Positions 16,997-26,288 of a stretch of DNA of 43,649 bases are shown piece after piece. This DNA is from an uncultured Alphaproteobacteria bacterium (lineage in GTDB: Bacteria > Pseudomonadota > Alphaproteobacteria > CAAHEQ01 > UBA3637), in NCBI GenBank assembly GCA_949286465.1, contig CASECI010000016.1, positions 1-43,649 on the forward strand, read 5' to 3'. Made by a program: the position numbers and the translations under genes. The number at the start of each line of letters is the position of its first letter. Positions within the stretch are counted from its first letter, which is position 1. Below the pieces are notes generated by a model. That model saw nothing but the letters and a program-made list of their open reading frames with translations, made no database searches and was not told the DNA's origin.

Positions 16997-18874
16997 ATGC
17001 TAAATATAAGCCCTATGATTGATATAAATGATATTACAGTTCAAATCGGTTCAAAAGTTCTTTTAGACCATGCAAGTGCTCATATTTCAGACAAACAAAA
17101 AGTCGGGTTAATTGGAGCTAATGGGAGTGGGAAATCCACTCTTTTTAAAGTACTTAAAGGGGAAATGGGGACTCAAACCGGAAGTGTCTCCTTTCCTGCT
17201 CGTTATAAGATTTCTTCTGTTTTACAGGAATTTCAAGACATAGATATCTCTATTTTAGACTTTGTTTTATCTCAAGATAAAGAGCGGACAGAATTATTAA
17301 AGCAATTGCAATGCGCTTCCGATTCAGAAGTTGCTGATATTCATGAACGATTAAATATGATAGGTGCCTCATCAGCTCAAGCACGAGCTATCAGCATTCT
17401 CATTGGTTTAGGTTTCAAGCAAAGTGACATAGATAGAAATTTATCTGAATTTTCAGGAGGATGGAGAATGCGTGTTGCTCTAGCTGCTGCTTTATTTGCT
17501 CCTTCTGATGTTCTATTATTAGATGAACCAACAAATCATTTAGATTTAGAAGCATCTATCTGGCTTGAAAATCATTTAAAATCATACAAAGGAACACTTT
17601 TACTTATCAGTCACGATAAGCATATTTTAAATTCTCTTTGCGATCATATTTTACATCTTCATGATAAAACTTTGACATTCTATAAGGGAAATTATGATAC
17701 TTTTGAATTAACACATGCGCAGAAACAAGAGCTTCTTGTAAAGCTCATCCAAAAACAGGAAGAAAAAAGAGCTCATTTACAATCTTTTGTCGATCGCTTT
17801 CGCTATAAAGCAACAAAAGCAAAACAAGCTCAGAGCAGACTAAAAATGCTTCAAAAAATGGAAACTATTGCCCCTTTAGAGGAAAATTTATCATCTCATT
17901 TTTCTTTTCCTCAACCAGAGCATCTAGCTCCTCCAATAATTACTTTAGACGATGTTTCTGTCGGATATACAGACATACCAGTTTTAAAAAAACTAAACTT
18001 ACGTATTGATGGAGATGACCGAATTGCTCTTTTAGGAGCTAATGGAAATGGAAAATCTACGTTTGCCAAACTCCTTGCTGGGCGTCTAAAACCTATGTCT
18101 GGAACTATTAAACAATCTAAAAAAGTTAAGATTGGGTATTTTGCTCAACATCAAACGGAAGAATTACCTCTCAACAAATCGCCTCTCACGCATATTCATA
18201 CTTTAATGCCTGATGCTTCTGAAACGAAATGTCGAAACCATCTTGCAATGTTTGGTCTTAACCAAGAAAAAGCTCTTACCCCTATTCAAAATTTATCTGG
18301 AGGAGAAAAAGCGAGATTACTTTTTGCTTGTATGGCTTATGATGCCCCTGCCTTGCTCATTTTAGACGAGCCAACAAATCATTTAGATATCCAAGGAAGA
18401 GATGCTTTAATTGAAGCATTAAATGCCTATGAAGGAGCTGTCTTACTGATAACGCACGACATGACTCTTATTCAGCTTATCGCTGAAAGACTATGGCTTG
18501 TCAAGAACGGAACTTGCCAATCATTTGATGGAGATTTAGATGATTACAGGACCTTATTACTAGAAGATAATAAACCTTCGATAAGCATAAAAGAAAACTC
18601 AACTCTTTCTCGAAAAGAAGAACGTCAGAAAAAAGCTGCTATTCGAACTGAATTAGCCCCATTAAAAAAAGAACTTTCTTCTATAGAAAAAAAGATTTCA
18701 ATGTTAACAGATCAAAAAGAGGAACTTATTTCTCAATTCGAAACAACATTTAATGCGGACAAAATTGTAAATCTTCAAAAAGAAGTTAGCAAAATACAAA
18801 AAGAAATCGAAGAGTTAGAAGAAAAATGGCTCAGTCTATCTGAGTCGATTGAACAAATAACCATTAAGCTTTAA
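16997..18874 (+). CDS. ABC-F family ATPase
   Basis: This soluble protein of up to 625 residues has two ABC ATPase domains and no membrane segments. Walker A motifs are GANGSGKST and GANGNGKST. Signatures are FSGGWRMR and LSGGEKAR, and each Walker B carries the LDEPTNHLD diagnostic of ABC-F. A linker helix lies between the domains and a C-terminal coiled coil of about 90 residues follows. ABC-F proteins bind the ribosomal E-site; the architecture is closest to YheS/Uup. No clear ribosome site precedes the first ATG. A TATAAA at 16980 lies so close that the mRNA could be nearly leaderless, or start at Met7 (17015). Confidence 0.93.
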   Translation: MLNISPMIDINDITVQIGSKVLLDHASAHISDKQKVGLIGANGSGKSTLFKVLKGEMGTQTGSVSFPARYKISSVLQEFQDIDISILDFVLSQDKERTELLKQLQCASDSEVADIHERLNMIGASSAQARAISILIGLGFKQSDIDRNLSEFSGGWRMRVALAAALFAPSDVLLLDEPTNHLDLEASIWLENHLKSYKGTLLLISHDKHILNSLCDHILHLHDKTLTFYKGNYDTFELTHAQKQELLVKLIQKQEEKRAHLQSFVDRFRYKATKAKQAQSRLKMLQKMETIAPLEENLSSHFSFPQPEHLAPPIITLDDVSVGYTDIPVLKKLNLRIDGDDRIALLGANGNGKSTFAKLLAGRLKPMSGTIKQSKKVKIGYFAQHQTEELPLNKSPLTHIHTLMPDASETKCRNHLAMFGLNQEKALTPIQNLSGGEKARLLFACMAYDAPALLILDEPTNHLDIQGRDALIEALNAYEGAVLLITHDMTLIQLIAERLWLVKNGTCQSFDGDLDDYRTLLLEDNKPSISIKENSTLSRKEERQKKAAIRTELAPLKKELSSIEKKISMLTDQKEELISQFETTFNADKIVNLQKEVSKIQKEIEELEEKWLSLSESIEQITIKL

Positions 18875-18878
18875 ATAA

Positions 18879-19202
18879 TCAATTTTCAACATTTTCTACT
18901 TCAAAAGATGGTAACTGAGGTACATGCATTATCGGAACTTCATAATCTAAAATAATGTCCTGTAATTCTAAATTAACCTCAAAGATTAAAGCCTTAGAAG
19001 CCTGAGATAGAAATACTCGAAAATCCTCATTTATATAATCTAAAATTAATGTTTCACATCCTTCACGATGAAACAAAGCATGTTCTCCTCCTGCATAAAT
19101 AATACGGCCAAGTGAAGCATTTGCTCCATCTTCATGAGGAATAATAATAACAGGCATATAATTTTCTGATACAAAACAAGTATATTGTTTCAACTGTTTC
19201 AT
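18879..19202 (-). CDS. Orphan 107-residue protein
   Basis: The protein is not recognised. The ATG at 19200-19202 (MKQLKQYTCF) directly follows the stop of the upstream gene (TGATATG), so the two are coupled. A reading to 19250 would only add residues overlapping that gene. The sequence is mostly beta and acidic: a segment YMPVIIIPHEDGANASLGR, then EVNLELQDIILDYEVPIMHVP, and an acidic C-terminus. No signal peptide or membrane helix is present. It is third in a run of three orphan genes. Confidence 0.75.
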   Translation of the reverse strand: MKQLKQYTCFVSENYMPVIIIPHEDGANASLGRIIYAGGEHALFHREGCETLILDYINEDFRVFLSQASKALIFEVNLELQDIILDYEVPIMHVPQLPSFEVENVEN

Positions 19203-19203
19203 A

Positions 19204-19800
19204 TCAACGCCCTTTTTTTTGTATTTCTCGTATAATCGACGCTGTACCAAATTCAGAAGATATACCTATTCTTCTGGTCGGAATATAACTAACAACCCCT
19301 GAACAAAATTCTACCCCAAAAGCTGTCCCCAAAATCAGACCAATACTTGTCAGTTTTTTTACTCCCGCTTTCAAAAATGTATTTGTTCCTAACTTTGCTC
19401 CTGTTTTCTGAATAACTTTTTCATTTATTTTTGCTGTTAACTCTGCTGATATTGGCATTCTGGAAGCTTGTTGAACTAGTCTTTTATAGCCCTCCCCAGC
19501 TTCACGAAGCATTACACTATATTGTGAATTATGCTTTGCATGCCCATAAAAAATTAATTTTTTTGGATCTCTAGGATCAACAATCATTACTAACCGTTCA
19601 TCTGACTTTTTACCTAACGGAAAAAAAGAATAAATACCTGCCCCTTCTTTTTTTATTAAATTTTTAGGTAATCTATTAAACTGACTGACTTGCGTCAAAT
19701 CAATATCTTCAACAGCATCTATAAAAGCCTGACGAGCTGCCCTATTATGACCGAAAATATCTTTTAACACCTTTTCAGGAAAAACATTTTCTATCTCCAT
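19204..19800 (-). CDS. Orphan 198-residue protein with RelE-like looking core
   Basis: The family is not recognised. Residues 40-110 include IYSFFPLGKKSDERLVMIVD and KKLIFYGHAKHNSQY, which recall the beta-strand core of ParE/RelE-type proteins, but this is only an impression. A hydrophobic helix (SIGLILGTAFGVEFCSGVVS) near the C-terminus could be membrane-active. It lies between two other orphans in the same orientation, with tight spacing (17 and 1 bases), so the three form one unit. Confidence 0.75.
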   Translation of the reverse strand: MEIENVFPEKVLKDIFGHNRAARQAFIDAVEDIDLTQVSQFNRLPKNLIKKEGAGIYSFFPLGKKSDERLVMIVDPRDPKKLIFYGHAKHNSQYSVMLREAGEGYKRLVQQASRMPISAELTAKINEKVIQKTGAKLGTNTFLKAGVKKLTSIGLILGTAFGVEFCSGVVSYIPTRRIGISSEFGTASIIREIQKKGR

Positions 19801-19817
19801 TAACTAAACTCTCCTAT

Positions 19818-20081
19818 TTATTCATCCTTCTCTTTTAATGAAGCCATTCGAATAGAAAAAGCTTTTTTTAATTGTTGTGTTGCTAATTGGACAGGTTCTT
19901 TTGGAAAACTTATCTGATACTTATCTTCTAAATCCTGAATACGTTGACGATCAGATTGAAGTAACTTTTCATACGTATCTGTTAAATAAATATATTGAAC
20001 CAAATAATTAATAATCTCCTCTGATGAGGCTGTTCTTAAAAATTCAGACATCTCTTCTTTTCGTTTAGATGATACACGCAT
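19818..20081 (-). CDS. Orphan small helical protein
   Basis: This 87-residue, all-helical charged protein starts MRVSSKRKEEM. The ATG at 20079-20081 is preferred because AAGGA precedes it; a further 20 hydrophobic residues upstream look like non-coding AT-rich sequence. A basic start followed by a helix with DRQRIQDLEDKY resembles small DNA-binding or antitoxin-type proteins, but no fold is clear. First gene of the three-orphan unit. Confidence 0.72.
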   Translation of the reverse strand: MRVSSKRKEEMSEFLRTASSEEIINYLVQYIYLTDTYEKLLQSDRQRIQDLEDKYQISFPKEPVQLATQQLKKAFSIRMASLKEKDE

Positions 20082-20174
20082 CTCTAAATATCCTTTCCTA
20101 AAATATAAGTATATTATAACATTTTTTTTCAAGAATAACAATTAAATATATTATTTTGAAAATGTAGTTAATTA

Positions 20175-22442
20175 CTATATTTCACGCATTAAATTAGCAT
20201 TCCAAACATCCTCGATAGGTTGAGAAAATAAAGTCATCCCGATAATCTTCTGAACTTCTTCTGCAGTATACGTTTTCCCAACAAAATCTATTCGAATAAA
20301 ATCTGGATGTATTTCCTGAGCTTCTTTTATCATACAAAGAGCTTTATCTGCATATACACTGGCCTGACAATTTTGTGATACGACTTGATATGTTTTCCCT
20401 TTTAATTGAATATCCCATTGTTTCCTTTGTCTATCACAAGAAGAACAAGGATTTTCCCGTATACAATTTGCACTTATAAATAAAACTGGATCTGTATAAG
20501 CTGGCAACACAATAGGTAAAGGAGAATAACTCGCAAGGTCTTTCATGTTTTCTAAGGTATCTTCAGGAGAGAGTGTTACTCTTCTAGCTCCCATTTCCTT
20601 TGCCATTTGGATAGCTTGAGGATTCATCATATAAATAGAGTTATCAAAAGATAAATCTATCCCCTTTTGTGGAAGTAATTCTAATCCCCAAAAATGGCCT
20701 ATTTCCCATTTATGATATCCTAAAGCAAGAAATGTAGAAATAATTTCCTTGAAAGGCTCAACATTTCGGCACACAGCTGGAAGAGATAACCGAATTTTAT
20801 TTTTAGGAAATACCTTTAAATCTTTTTCTTTTATCTCTTTGGATAGAACGATAATAATTTCAGCAAACTTCGATAAATCCAACAAGGATGACGAAGCAAT
20901 ATTATCTGTCTTAATAATATACTGAGGCTGCTGGAGGTGCTCTATTTTCTCAATGCTCGGAAGATAGCTTTTCTTTTGTTCAATCTGAATTCGAGCATAT
21001 AATGTTCTTCGTATTTCATTCAAAAGAGAAGCAGGTACAAACAAATTTTCTGGGTTATGTACATGAAGCTGATTTATAGAAAAGAGTGTTTCTCCTGTTT
21101 TATCAAATGCTTTTCGAATAGCTTGTTCCACCTTTTCAGCGTAAAGCGCTTTTTCGTTAAGAGCAACATCTAGAGATACTTCTTGGCCTTGTGATATAGC
21201 TGCTATTTTTTGAGAAGAAATTTTGACTTCAACATTGATTGGATATTTTGGCTTATATAAACCAGGCTTTGGCTTTTCATACGGGTATGCTCCTTTAACA
21301 GATGTTGAAGAAGCTAAATAAACCGTATCTCCCTGATGAATAAAAGGTGCTTTAGGAGGTAAAATTATTTCGACACGTTGTCCTTCTTCTGCTTTAAAAG
21401 TAGGATGCCCTTGAACTTTCATTTTTTCAAGAGAGAAACCATAAGGCTTTTCTTGTCCTTTGACATCAATCTGAATTCCATCATATCTTTCAATCGTATG
21501 TGTAGGCTTTATTGTTAAAACACCTTTGACAACAGAAATAACATGGCCGATCGGTAATCCTCTATGTCCAACAAAATCCTTGTCTATAACATCTTTATTC
21601 TTTCCATTAAAATGTAATTTTGTCCAAGGTCTTGCAAAAATCTGCTTTAATCTTTCTTCCTTGGCAGAATCTGCTCCTTTCCCATCTAAAATAGAACGAT
21701 AATAGTCTGTCACTGCCGCAACATAAAGAGCATTTTTCTTCCGTCCTTCTATTTTTAAAGAAACACCCGGCAACTTTAATACATCTTCTCCAAGAGCTAA
21801 ATCTTTCATAGAAAACAGGTGCATTTTTTCTCCTGTTTCTGTCAAAAAACATTCTCGACACGGGTACAAACATTTTCCACGATTAGCACTCTTCCCCGTT
21901 GTTAAAGATGAAAACAAACAAAGACCGCTATAAGAATAGCAAAGAGCTCCATGAACGAAAACCTCTACCTCTACGCCTGCTTTTTCCTTAATGTCTTTAA
22001 TCTCGTTAAATGTTAATTCTCGAGCTAGGACAACACGTTCAAAGCCTAATTTCTTTAAAGCAAGGGCTCCTTGTAAATTATGAACTGCCATTTGCGTACT
22101 CGCATGTAATGCTAGATCTGGATAACTTTGTTTAATTACTCTTGCAACACCCAAATCCTGAACAATAACAGCATCAATATGTGCTGCGACACAAGCATCT
22201 AATGTCTCTAATAAATCCGGTAACTCTTTCGTTTGAAGAATTGTATTAATCGTTACATAGACCTTACGATTTAAAGAATGAGCATATCCCGTAAAATCTG
22301 CCAACGTTTCTGCATCAAAATTTGTTGCAGTTGCTCTTGCTGAAAATTTCTGTAAGCCTAAGTAAACTGCGTCCGCTCCGTAATAAAGAGCTGCATATCC
22401 TGCTTCAATATCTCCTGCAGGGGATAAAAGTTCTGTCTTCAT
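20175..22442 (-). CDS. U32-family protein, RlhA-like
   Basis: This 755-residue U32 protein has an N-terminal TIM-barrel-like region starting LLSPAGDIEAGYAALYYGAD. The cysteine-bearing U32 core is EVFVHGALCYSYSGLC followed by NRGKCLYPCR. A DUF3656-like middle follows, and a second cysteine cluster, ENPCSSCDRQRK, lies near the C-terminus. Although named peptidases, U32 proteins of this size (RlhA/YdcP) hydroxylate C2501 of 23S rRNA and probably hold an Fe-S cluster. Assignment to RlhA rather than TrhP or UbiU rests on length and the DUF3656 region. Confidence 0.88.
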   Translation of the reverse strand: MKTELLSPAGDIEAGYAALYYGADAVYLGLQKFSARATATNFDAETLADFTGYAHSLNRKVYVTINTILQTKELPDLLETLDACVAAHIDAVIVQDLGVARVIKQSYPDLALHASTQMAVHNLQGALALKKLGFERVVLARELTFNEIKDIKEKAGVEVEVFVHGALCYSYSGLCLFSSLTTGKSANRGKCLYPCRECFLTETGEKMHLFSMKDLALGEDVLKLPGVSLKIEGRKKNALYVAAVTDYYRSILDGKGADSAKEERLKQIFARPWTKLHFNGKNKDVIDKDFVGHRGLPIGHVISVVKGVLTIKPTHTIERYDGIQIDVKGQEKPYGFSLEKMKVQGHPTFKAEEGQRVEIILPPKAPFIHQGDTVYLASSTSVKGAYPYEKPKPGLYKPKYPINVEVKISSQKIAAISQGQEVSLDVALNEKALYAEKVEQAIRKAFDKTGETLFSINQLHVHNPENLFVPASLLNEIRRTLYARIQIEQKKSYLPSIEKIEHLQQPQYIIKTDNIASSSLLDLSKFAEIIIVLSKEIKEKDLKVFPKNKIRLSLPAVCRNVEPFKEIISTFLALGYHKWEIGHFWGLELLPQKGIDLSFDNSIYMMNPQAIQMAKEMGARRVTLSPEDTLENMKDLASYSPLPIVLPAYTDPVLFISANCIRENPCSSCDRQRKQWDIQLKGKTYQVVSQNCQASVYADKALCMIKEAQEIHPDFIRIDFVGKTYTAEEVQKIIGMTLFSQPIEDVWNANLMREI

Positions 22443-22451
22443 TTATAATCC

Positions 22452-24260
22452 TTAAAAATGAAATCTGATACCTAACATATATTCATTTATACTCTTTCCT
22501 TGCTTATGATTCAAGCGATATTCCCCTGCAAAAGCCATATTTCGAGTAAATGAATAAACCATTTCTGTTTTCACATTAAGTTGATTTAAATAATTATTAT
22601 AAGATATGATGCGTTCTATTTGTCCCAATAGTCGAAAATTATCAAAGTCTGATAAAAAACCGCCAACAGCACCTACTCCTAATGCCTGATTATGAGGAAT
22701 AAACCCACCATATTTAAAATATGTATTAACAAATCCAAACACATAAGTGGATGGAAGTATTGCATAAGATATGCCAGTTCCTCCATTTAAATTATAAACA
22801 TATCCCTCTTCGTTTGTTTTATTATCTATTTCTCTATTTATTGTCGTCTTAACATTATAAGAGATGGGATGAAATAACGCATTCCAAGGTGAAATAGAAG
22901 TTATCTCAACAAGAGATAAATCTTGTAAAACTAATTTTTCTTTTTGATTATAATATCTCACAACCGTATTTAAAAAATTAATCTCTGCCCCTCTTAAAAA
23001 GCCTGCATTCTTATCTGTTAAAGAATGATATGCGGGCCGAAGGCTAACCTCTTGAAAAGATTCTCCTTGTCGAAATCCCTGGCTAAATGTTAATCGTGCT
23101 GAATCATGAGCTTCTAATGGAGAAGGAACATCTTCTAAAGGCTGAAATGTATCCTTTTCTTCTATTTTCGTTCTTGCACGAAGTGTTTCAAAACTTCGCT
23201 TACGATAATCCGCTAATTCTAAATCTCCTTCTATATATGCATATTGATAAAATTCATAAGCTGACTGAAGAACATTGGCCTTTTCTTGATTAGTTAACTC
23301 CTCTATATCCCATTCATTCTCATGAATTAACTTCAAATAAGCTTTTCGTTCTTTCTTGTTCATTTGACTATATTGATTTTGAATTCTCTTCTGTCGAGAA
23401 GGTCTATAAGCAATATCCTTCACAAGACCAGGCCTTTTAGCAACAGCCTTTAATGTATCCAAAGGAATTGCATGGATAGGAAAATCTGCAGCTAATTGCC
23501 ATTCTGGTTTAACGGCATCTAATACTTCCATCAGCATATAAGAACAATTTTCTGTAAAGAAATAATACCTTGTTTGCGTTTGTCCAACTTCCCATAAATG
23601 AGCGACAAAAAAATCTAATTCTTCTTGCGTTAAATTTAATCGCAATTCCCAAATATCTCTATTCTCAATGTTATTGTATGTATTAATGATATCGTAATAA
23701 GGTTTAACTGTAAAACCGCCTAAATATCCTCCTGTTAACCCCCAAAAAGCGAACAAAACTCCATTTTCATTTGGATCTACAAAAGCACCATAATTAACTC
23801 CATGCGAAACAAGTTGTGTCCGTCCTTCTGGGATATCTATTCTCAATAATGTATGCCCAAATAGAGAAGAAGGATTATTCATATATGCATCTGTGTAAAG
23901 AAGTGTTAATCCTTTAGGATTTAAATCTTTTTTAAATTGTTCATACTCTTCACATACAGGAAAAGACGTTGAAATAAGACCTTGTTTCTTTAAGTAAATA
24001 TATCTTGCGGGGAACAAACATTTTTTCTTTACATCTGCACTATTAAACAAATCTATTGAAGCTTGTAATTCTGCCTCTGGATTTCTTTTCCCATCAGAAC
24101 TTAAGAAAAAATTTTCCGAATCAATTGTACTTTCTTGATATCCCAACCACTGAGGCCGATAATGCCCTAAAGCCAACCACTCTAATGAGGCAGCTTGAAG
24201 GCTCGTCGTAAATAAAAGAAGAGTTATTTTGAAAATCAAAATAACTCTTCTTACGCGCAT
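22452..24260 (-). CDS. DUF4105 protein with C-terminal outer-membrane barrel-like region
   Basis: This 602-residue exported protein has a signal peptide ending near SLQA (about residue 23). A DUF4105 domain (about 120-280) contains NPSSLFGHTLLRID and the Cys motif ENCSYMLMEVLD, which suggest a papain-like hydrolase fold. The last 200 residues alternate short hydrophobic strands and end GIRFHF with a terminal Phe, the BAM recognition pattern. It probably sits in the outer membrane with the hydrolase domain in the periplasm or outside. It begins 13 bases after the DUF3015 gene. A perfect inverted repeat overlaps its first codons. Confidence 0.85.
   Translation of the reverse strand: MRVRRVILIFKITLLLFTTSLQAASLEWLALGHYRPQWLGYQESTIDSENFFLSSDGKRNPEAELQASIDLFNSADVKKKCLFPARYIYLKKQGLISTSFPVCEEYEQFKKDLNPKGLTLLYTDAYMNNPSSLFGHTLLRIDIPEGRTQLVSHGVNYGAFVDPNENGVLFAFWGLTGGYLGGFTVKPYYDIINTYNNIENRDIWELRLNLTQEELDFFVAHLWEVGQTQTRYYFFTENCSYMLMEVLDAVKPEWQLAADFPIHAIPLDTLKAVAKRPGLVKDIAYRPSRQKRIQNQYSQMNKKERKAYLKLIHENEWDIEELTNQEKANVLQSAYEFYQYAYIEGDLELADYRKRSFETLRARTKIEEKDTFQPLEDVPSPLEAHDSARLTFSQGFRQGESFQEVSLRPAYHSLTDKNAGFLRGAEINFLNTVVRYYNQKEKLVLQDLSLVEITSISPWNALFHPISYNVKTTINREIDNKTNEEGYVYNLNGGTGISYAILPSTYVFGFVNTYFKYGGFIPHNQALGVGAVGGFLSDFDNFRLLGQIERIISYNNYLNQLNVKTEMVYSFTRNMAFAGEYRLNHKQGKSINEYMLGIRFHF
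24216..24252 (-). terminator. Perfect hairpin overlapping the DUF4105 start
   Basis: A 17-bp perfect inverted repeat (AAGAAGAGTTATTTTGA) with a 3-base loop is followed on the minus strand by a U-rich tract. It begins 21 bases after the DUF3015 stop and lies within codons 3-15 of the DUF4105 gene. It may terminate most transcripts from the DUF3015 promoter and let a fraction through. Confidence 0.6.
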
Positions 24261-24273
24261 TATCTCATAAACC

Positions 24274-24741
24274 TTAAGCTGCTTTTACATTCAACAAATC
24301 TAACAAAGTCGCAGCAACATGAACTACTTCAACATCATCTGTTGGGAATAATTCATTAAAGTGAGACTTTGATACTGCAGCAACTTCATCAGATGAAACA
24401 CCTAATATTCCTGCAATTGTCATAATGGTTTCACCTTCACCTTTTGATGCGTCTAAGGCATATTGTTCCATATTATTTTCTAAGAACGTAAAGAACATTT
24501 TTTGAGTACCACCTGTAATACGCCCATTTGGATCGCATCCAGAAGTTCCGGAAGTAATACCAAATGTTTGCGTCCCAAAAAATCCATTTGTTGTGACAGC
24601 TAAAACCTGTGCTGCAGGACCACTTTGCCCACGCCATGCCATGCTTCCCAATCCACAGCCTGTGCTATCATGAGCAGATACTGAGCCAGCAAAGGCACAC
24701 CCGATAACAAAAGCAACTGAAGCTAAAACTATTTTTTTCAT
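24274..24741 (-). CDS. DUF3015-family periplasmic protein
   Basis: This 155-residue exported protein starts MKKIVLASVAFVIG and has a cleavage site after VSA. The DUF3015 core is easy to see: GCGLGSMAWRGQSGP, AVTTNGFFGTQTFGITSGT and a later TSGCD. The ATG at 24739-24741 is chosen because GGAGATAAAC precedes it. Function unknown. It sits directly upstream of the DUF4105 gene in the same direction, which suggests a functional pair at the envelope. Confidence 0.88.
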   Translation of the reverse strand: MKKIVLASVAFVIGCAFAGSVSAHDSTGCGLGSMAWRGQSGPAAQVLAVTTNGFFGTQTFGITSGTSGCDPNGRITGGTQKMFFTFLENNMEQYALDASKGEGETIMTIAGILGVSSDEVAAVSKSHFNELFPTDDVEVVHVAATLLDLLNVKAA

Positions 24742-24818
24742 GTTTATCTCCTTTAATAAATAACTCCGACATATTAGCATACTTACATATGATTTCAACC
24801 ATTTTTATTTTATTTTAG

Positions 24819-24832
24819 ATGAGTCAACTCAT
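24819..24832. promoter_or_regulatory. Palindrome in the DUF3015/rnj divergent spacer
   Basis: ATGAGT-CA-ACTCAT is a perfect inverted repeat in the divergent intergenic region and a candidate operator. No regulator can be named. Confidence 0.35.
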
Positions 24833-24852
24833 TACAAAAACAAACGAAAACG

Positions 24853-24881
24853 TTGACAAAACAACAGAAAGAGATTAAATT
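24853..24881 (+). promoter_or_regulatory. rnj promoter
   Basis: A perfect -35 TTGACA (24853-24858), a 17-base spacer and -10 TAAATT (24876-24881) lie 24 bases upstream of the rnj ATG. Confidence 0.65.
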
Positions 24882-24905
24882 AGCTCATCAGAAAAGGAAA
24901 AAAAG

Positions 24906-26288
24906 ATGTCTCAAATTAAATTTATACCTGTTGGTGGTATCTATGAATTCGGAAATCAAGGTTACTTATACGGCTTTGAAGATGAATGGATTCTCATCGA
25001 TGCAGGTTCTCAATTCTCTTCAACAGATAAAACTTATCATAGTTATCCTGATTATAGTTTTGTTGATTCTTTAGGAGATAAATTAAAAGCTCTTATTATC
25101 ACACATAATCATGAAGACCACCTTGGTGGTATTACACGTTTTATGATGTCTCATCCTCATATCCCTGTCTATTGCACACCTTTTGTGGAAAGTCATATTT
25201 GGTTAAAAGCTTCACAACAAGATTTACGTTTAAAGTTAAAGAGACACCCTCTTCATAGTTGTTATCAAGGACATCTCATTCCTGTTGGAGATAAATTTAA
25301 GATTGAATTTATTTCTGTCAATCATTCCACTCCAGAATCGAGTATGATTTATATCGAAACACCGAATGGTAATGTTCTACATACAGGTGACTGGAGATAT
25401 GAGCGAAATCCTATTGGGAAAGATCGTATGAATTGGGCTCGATTAAATGAAATTGCTCAAAAAGGATTAACAGCTCTTGTTGCTGATTCTACTGGAATTT
25501 TAAATGAAACCAAGAATCCTTTAAGCGAAGCTGATGTCAAAAAAAGCCTTTATTCCATCTTTCAAAAAACAGTTCATAAAGATAAAGTCATAATAGCAAC
25601 AACATTTTCAACTCATACAGACAGAATTAATGCTCTTTGCGAAATTGCTCATAATCTTGGGCGCGACCCTAAATTTGTCGGAACTGGGATGCAAGCTAAT
25701 AGTGGTGTCTCAAAAAAATACGGATTACTCCATGAAAAAAGAATCGTTGGTGAAGGTTGGATGAATAATCCAAATAGCTTTTATATAGCTACGGGTTGTC
25801 AAGCAGAAGTAAACTCGGCGATGGACTTGTTTGCCCAAGGAGCCCCTTTGAAACGGCCGACCTGTATTTTATTTTCAGCGCGGGTTATTCCGGGAGAGGA
25901 AGAAAAAGTGGCTGCCATGAAAGCCGTTCTGCGGGCAAAAGGATATGACTTGATTGAAAATGACGCCACTCACTTAACACACGTTTCCGGCCACGCGCCG
26001 CGCGTGGATACGGAACACTTAATTCGATTAATGAAACCCCGAATTTACATTCCGATTCACGGCAATGAAGACCACTTGAAAGCCAACGTCCGTTTGGGAC
26101 AGGAATTACGTGTTCCCTGCCCGATTTTACTTAAAAAGTGCGGCGAGCAAATTTCTTTTTCAAAGACATCCGAACCAATTTCGGAACAGCTTTACACGCC
26201 CGTTAAAGTGGTCGTTCACAGCAAAGAACGATCCTTTGAAAAACGGATTTTTGAAAAATCAACCGGGAAAAATCGGAAACGGACTTAA
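24906..26288 (+). CDS. rnj: Ribonuclease J-like metallo-beta-lactamase
   Basis: This beta-CASP RNase (460 residues) degrades and processes RNA. The zinc motif HNHEDH is at residues 67-72; HTGDWR and a late IHGNEDHL complete the metal and beta-CASP motifs. Alphaproteobacterial RNase J is usually about 550 residues, so this one lacks most of the C-terminal domain that helps dimerise and place RNA. The stop overlaps the GNAT gene end by four bases. From about 25810 the base composition rises sharply although the protein stays conserved. Confidence 0.9.
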   Translation: MSQIKFIPVGGIYEFGNQGYLYGFEDEWILIDAGSQFSSTDKTYHSYPDYSFVDSLGDKLKALIITHNHEDHLGGITRFMMSHPHIPVYCTPFVESHIWLKASQQDLRLKLKRHPLHSCYQGHLIPVGDKFKIEFISVNHSTPESSMIYIETPNGNVLHTGDWRYERNPIGKDRMNWARLNEIAQKGLTALVADSTGILNETKNPLSEADVKKSLYSIFQKTVHKDKVIIATTFSTHTDRINALCEIAHNLGRDPKFVGTGMQANSGVSKKYGLLHEKRIVGEGWMNNPNSFYIATGCQAEVNSAMDLFAQGAPLKRPTCILFSARVIPGEEEKVAAMKAVLRAKGYDLIENDATHLTHVSGHAPRVDTEHLIRLMKPRIYIPIHGNEDHLKANVRLGQELRVPCPILLKKCGEQISFSKTSEPISEQLYTPVKVVVHSKERSFEKRIFEKSTGKNRKRT

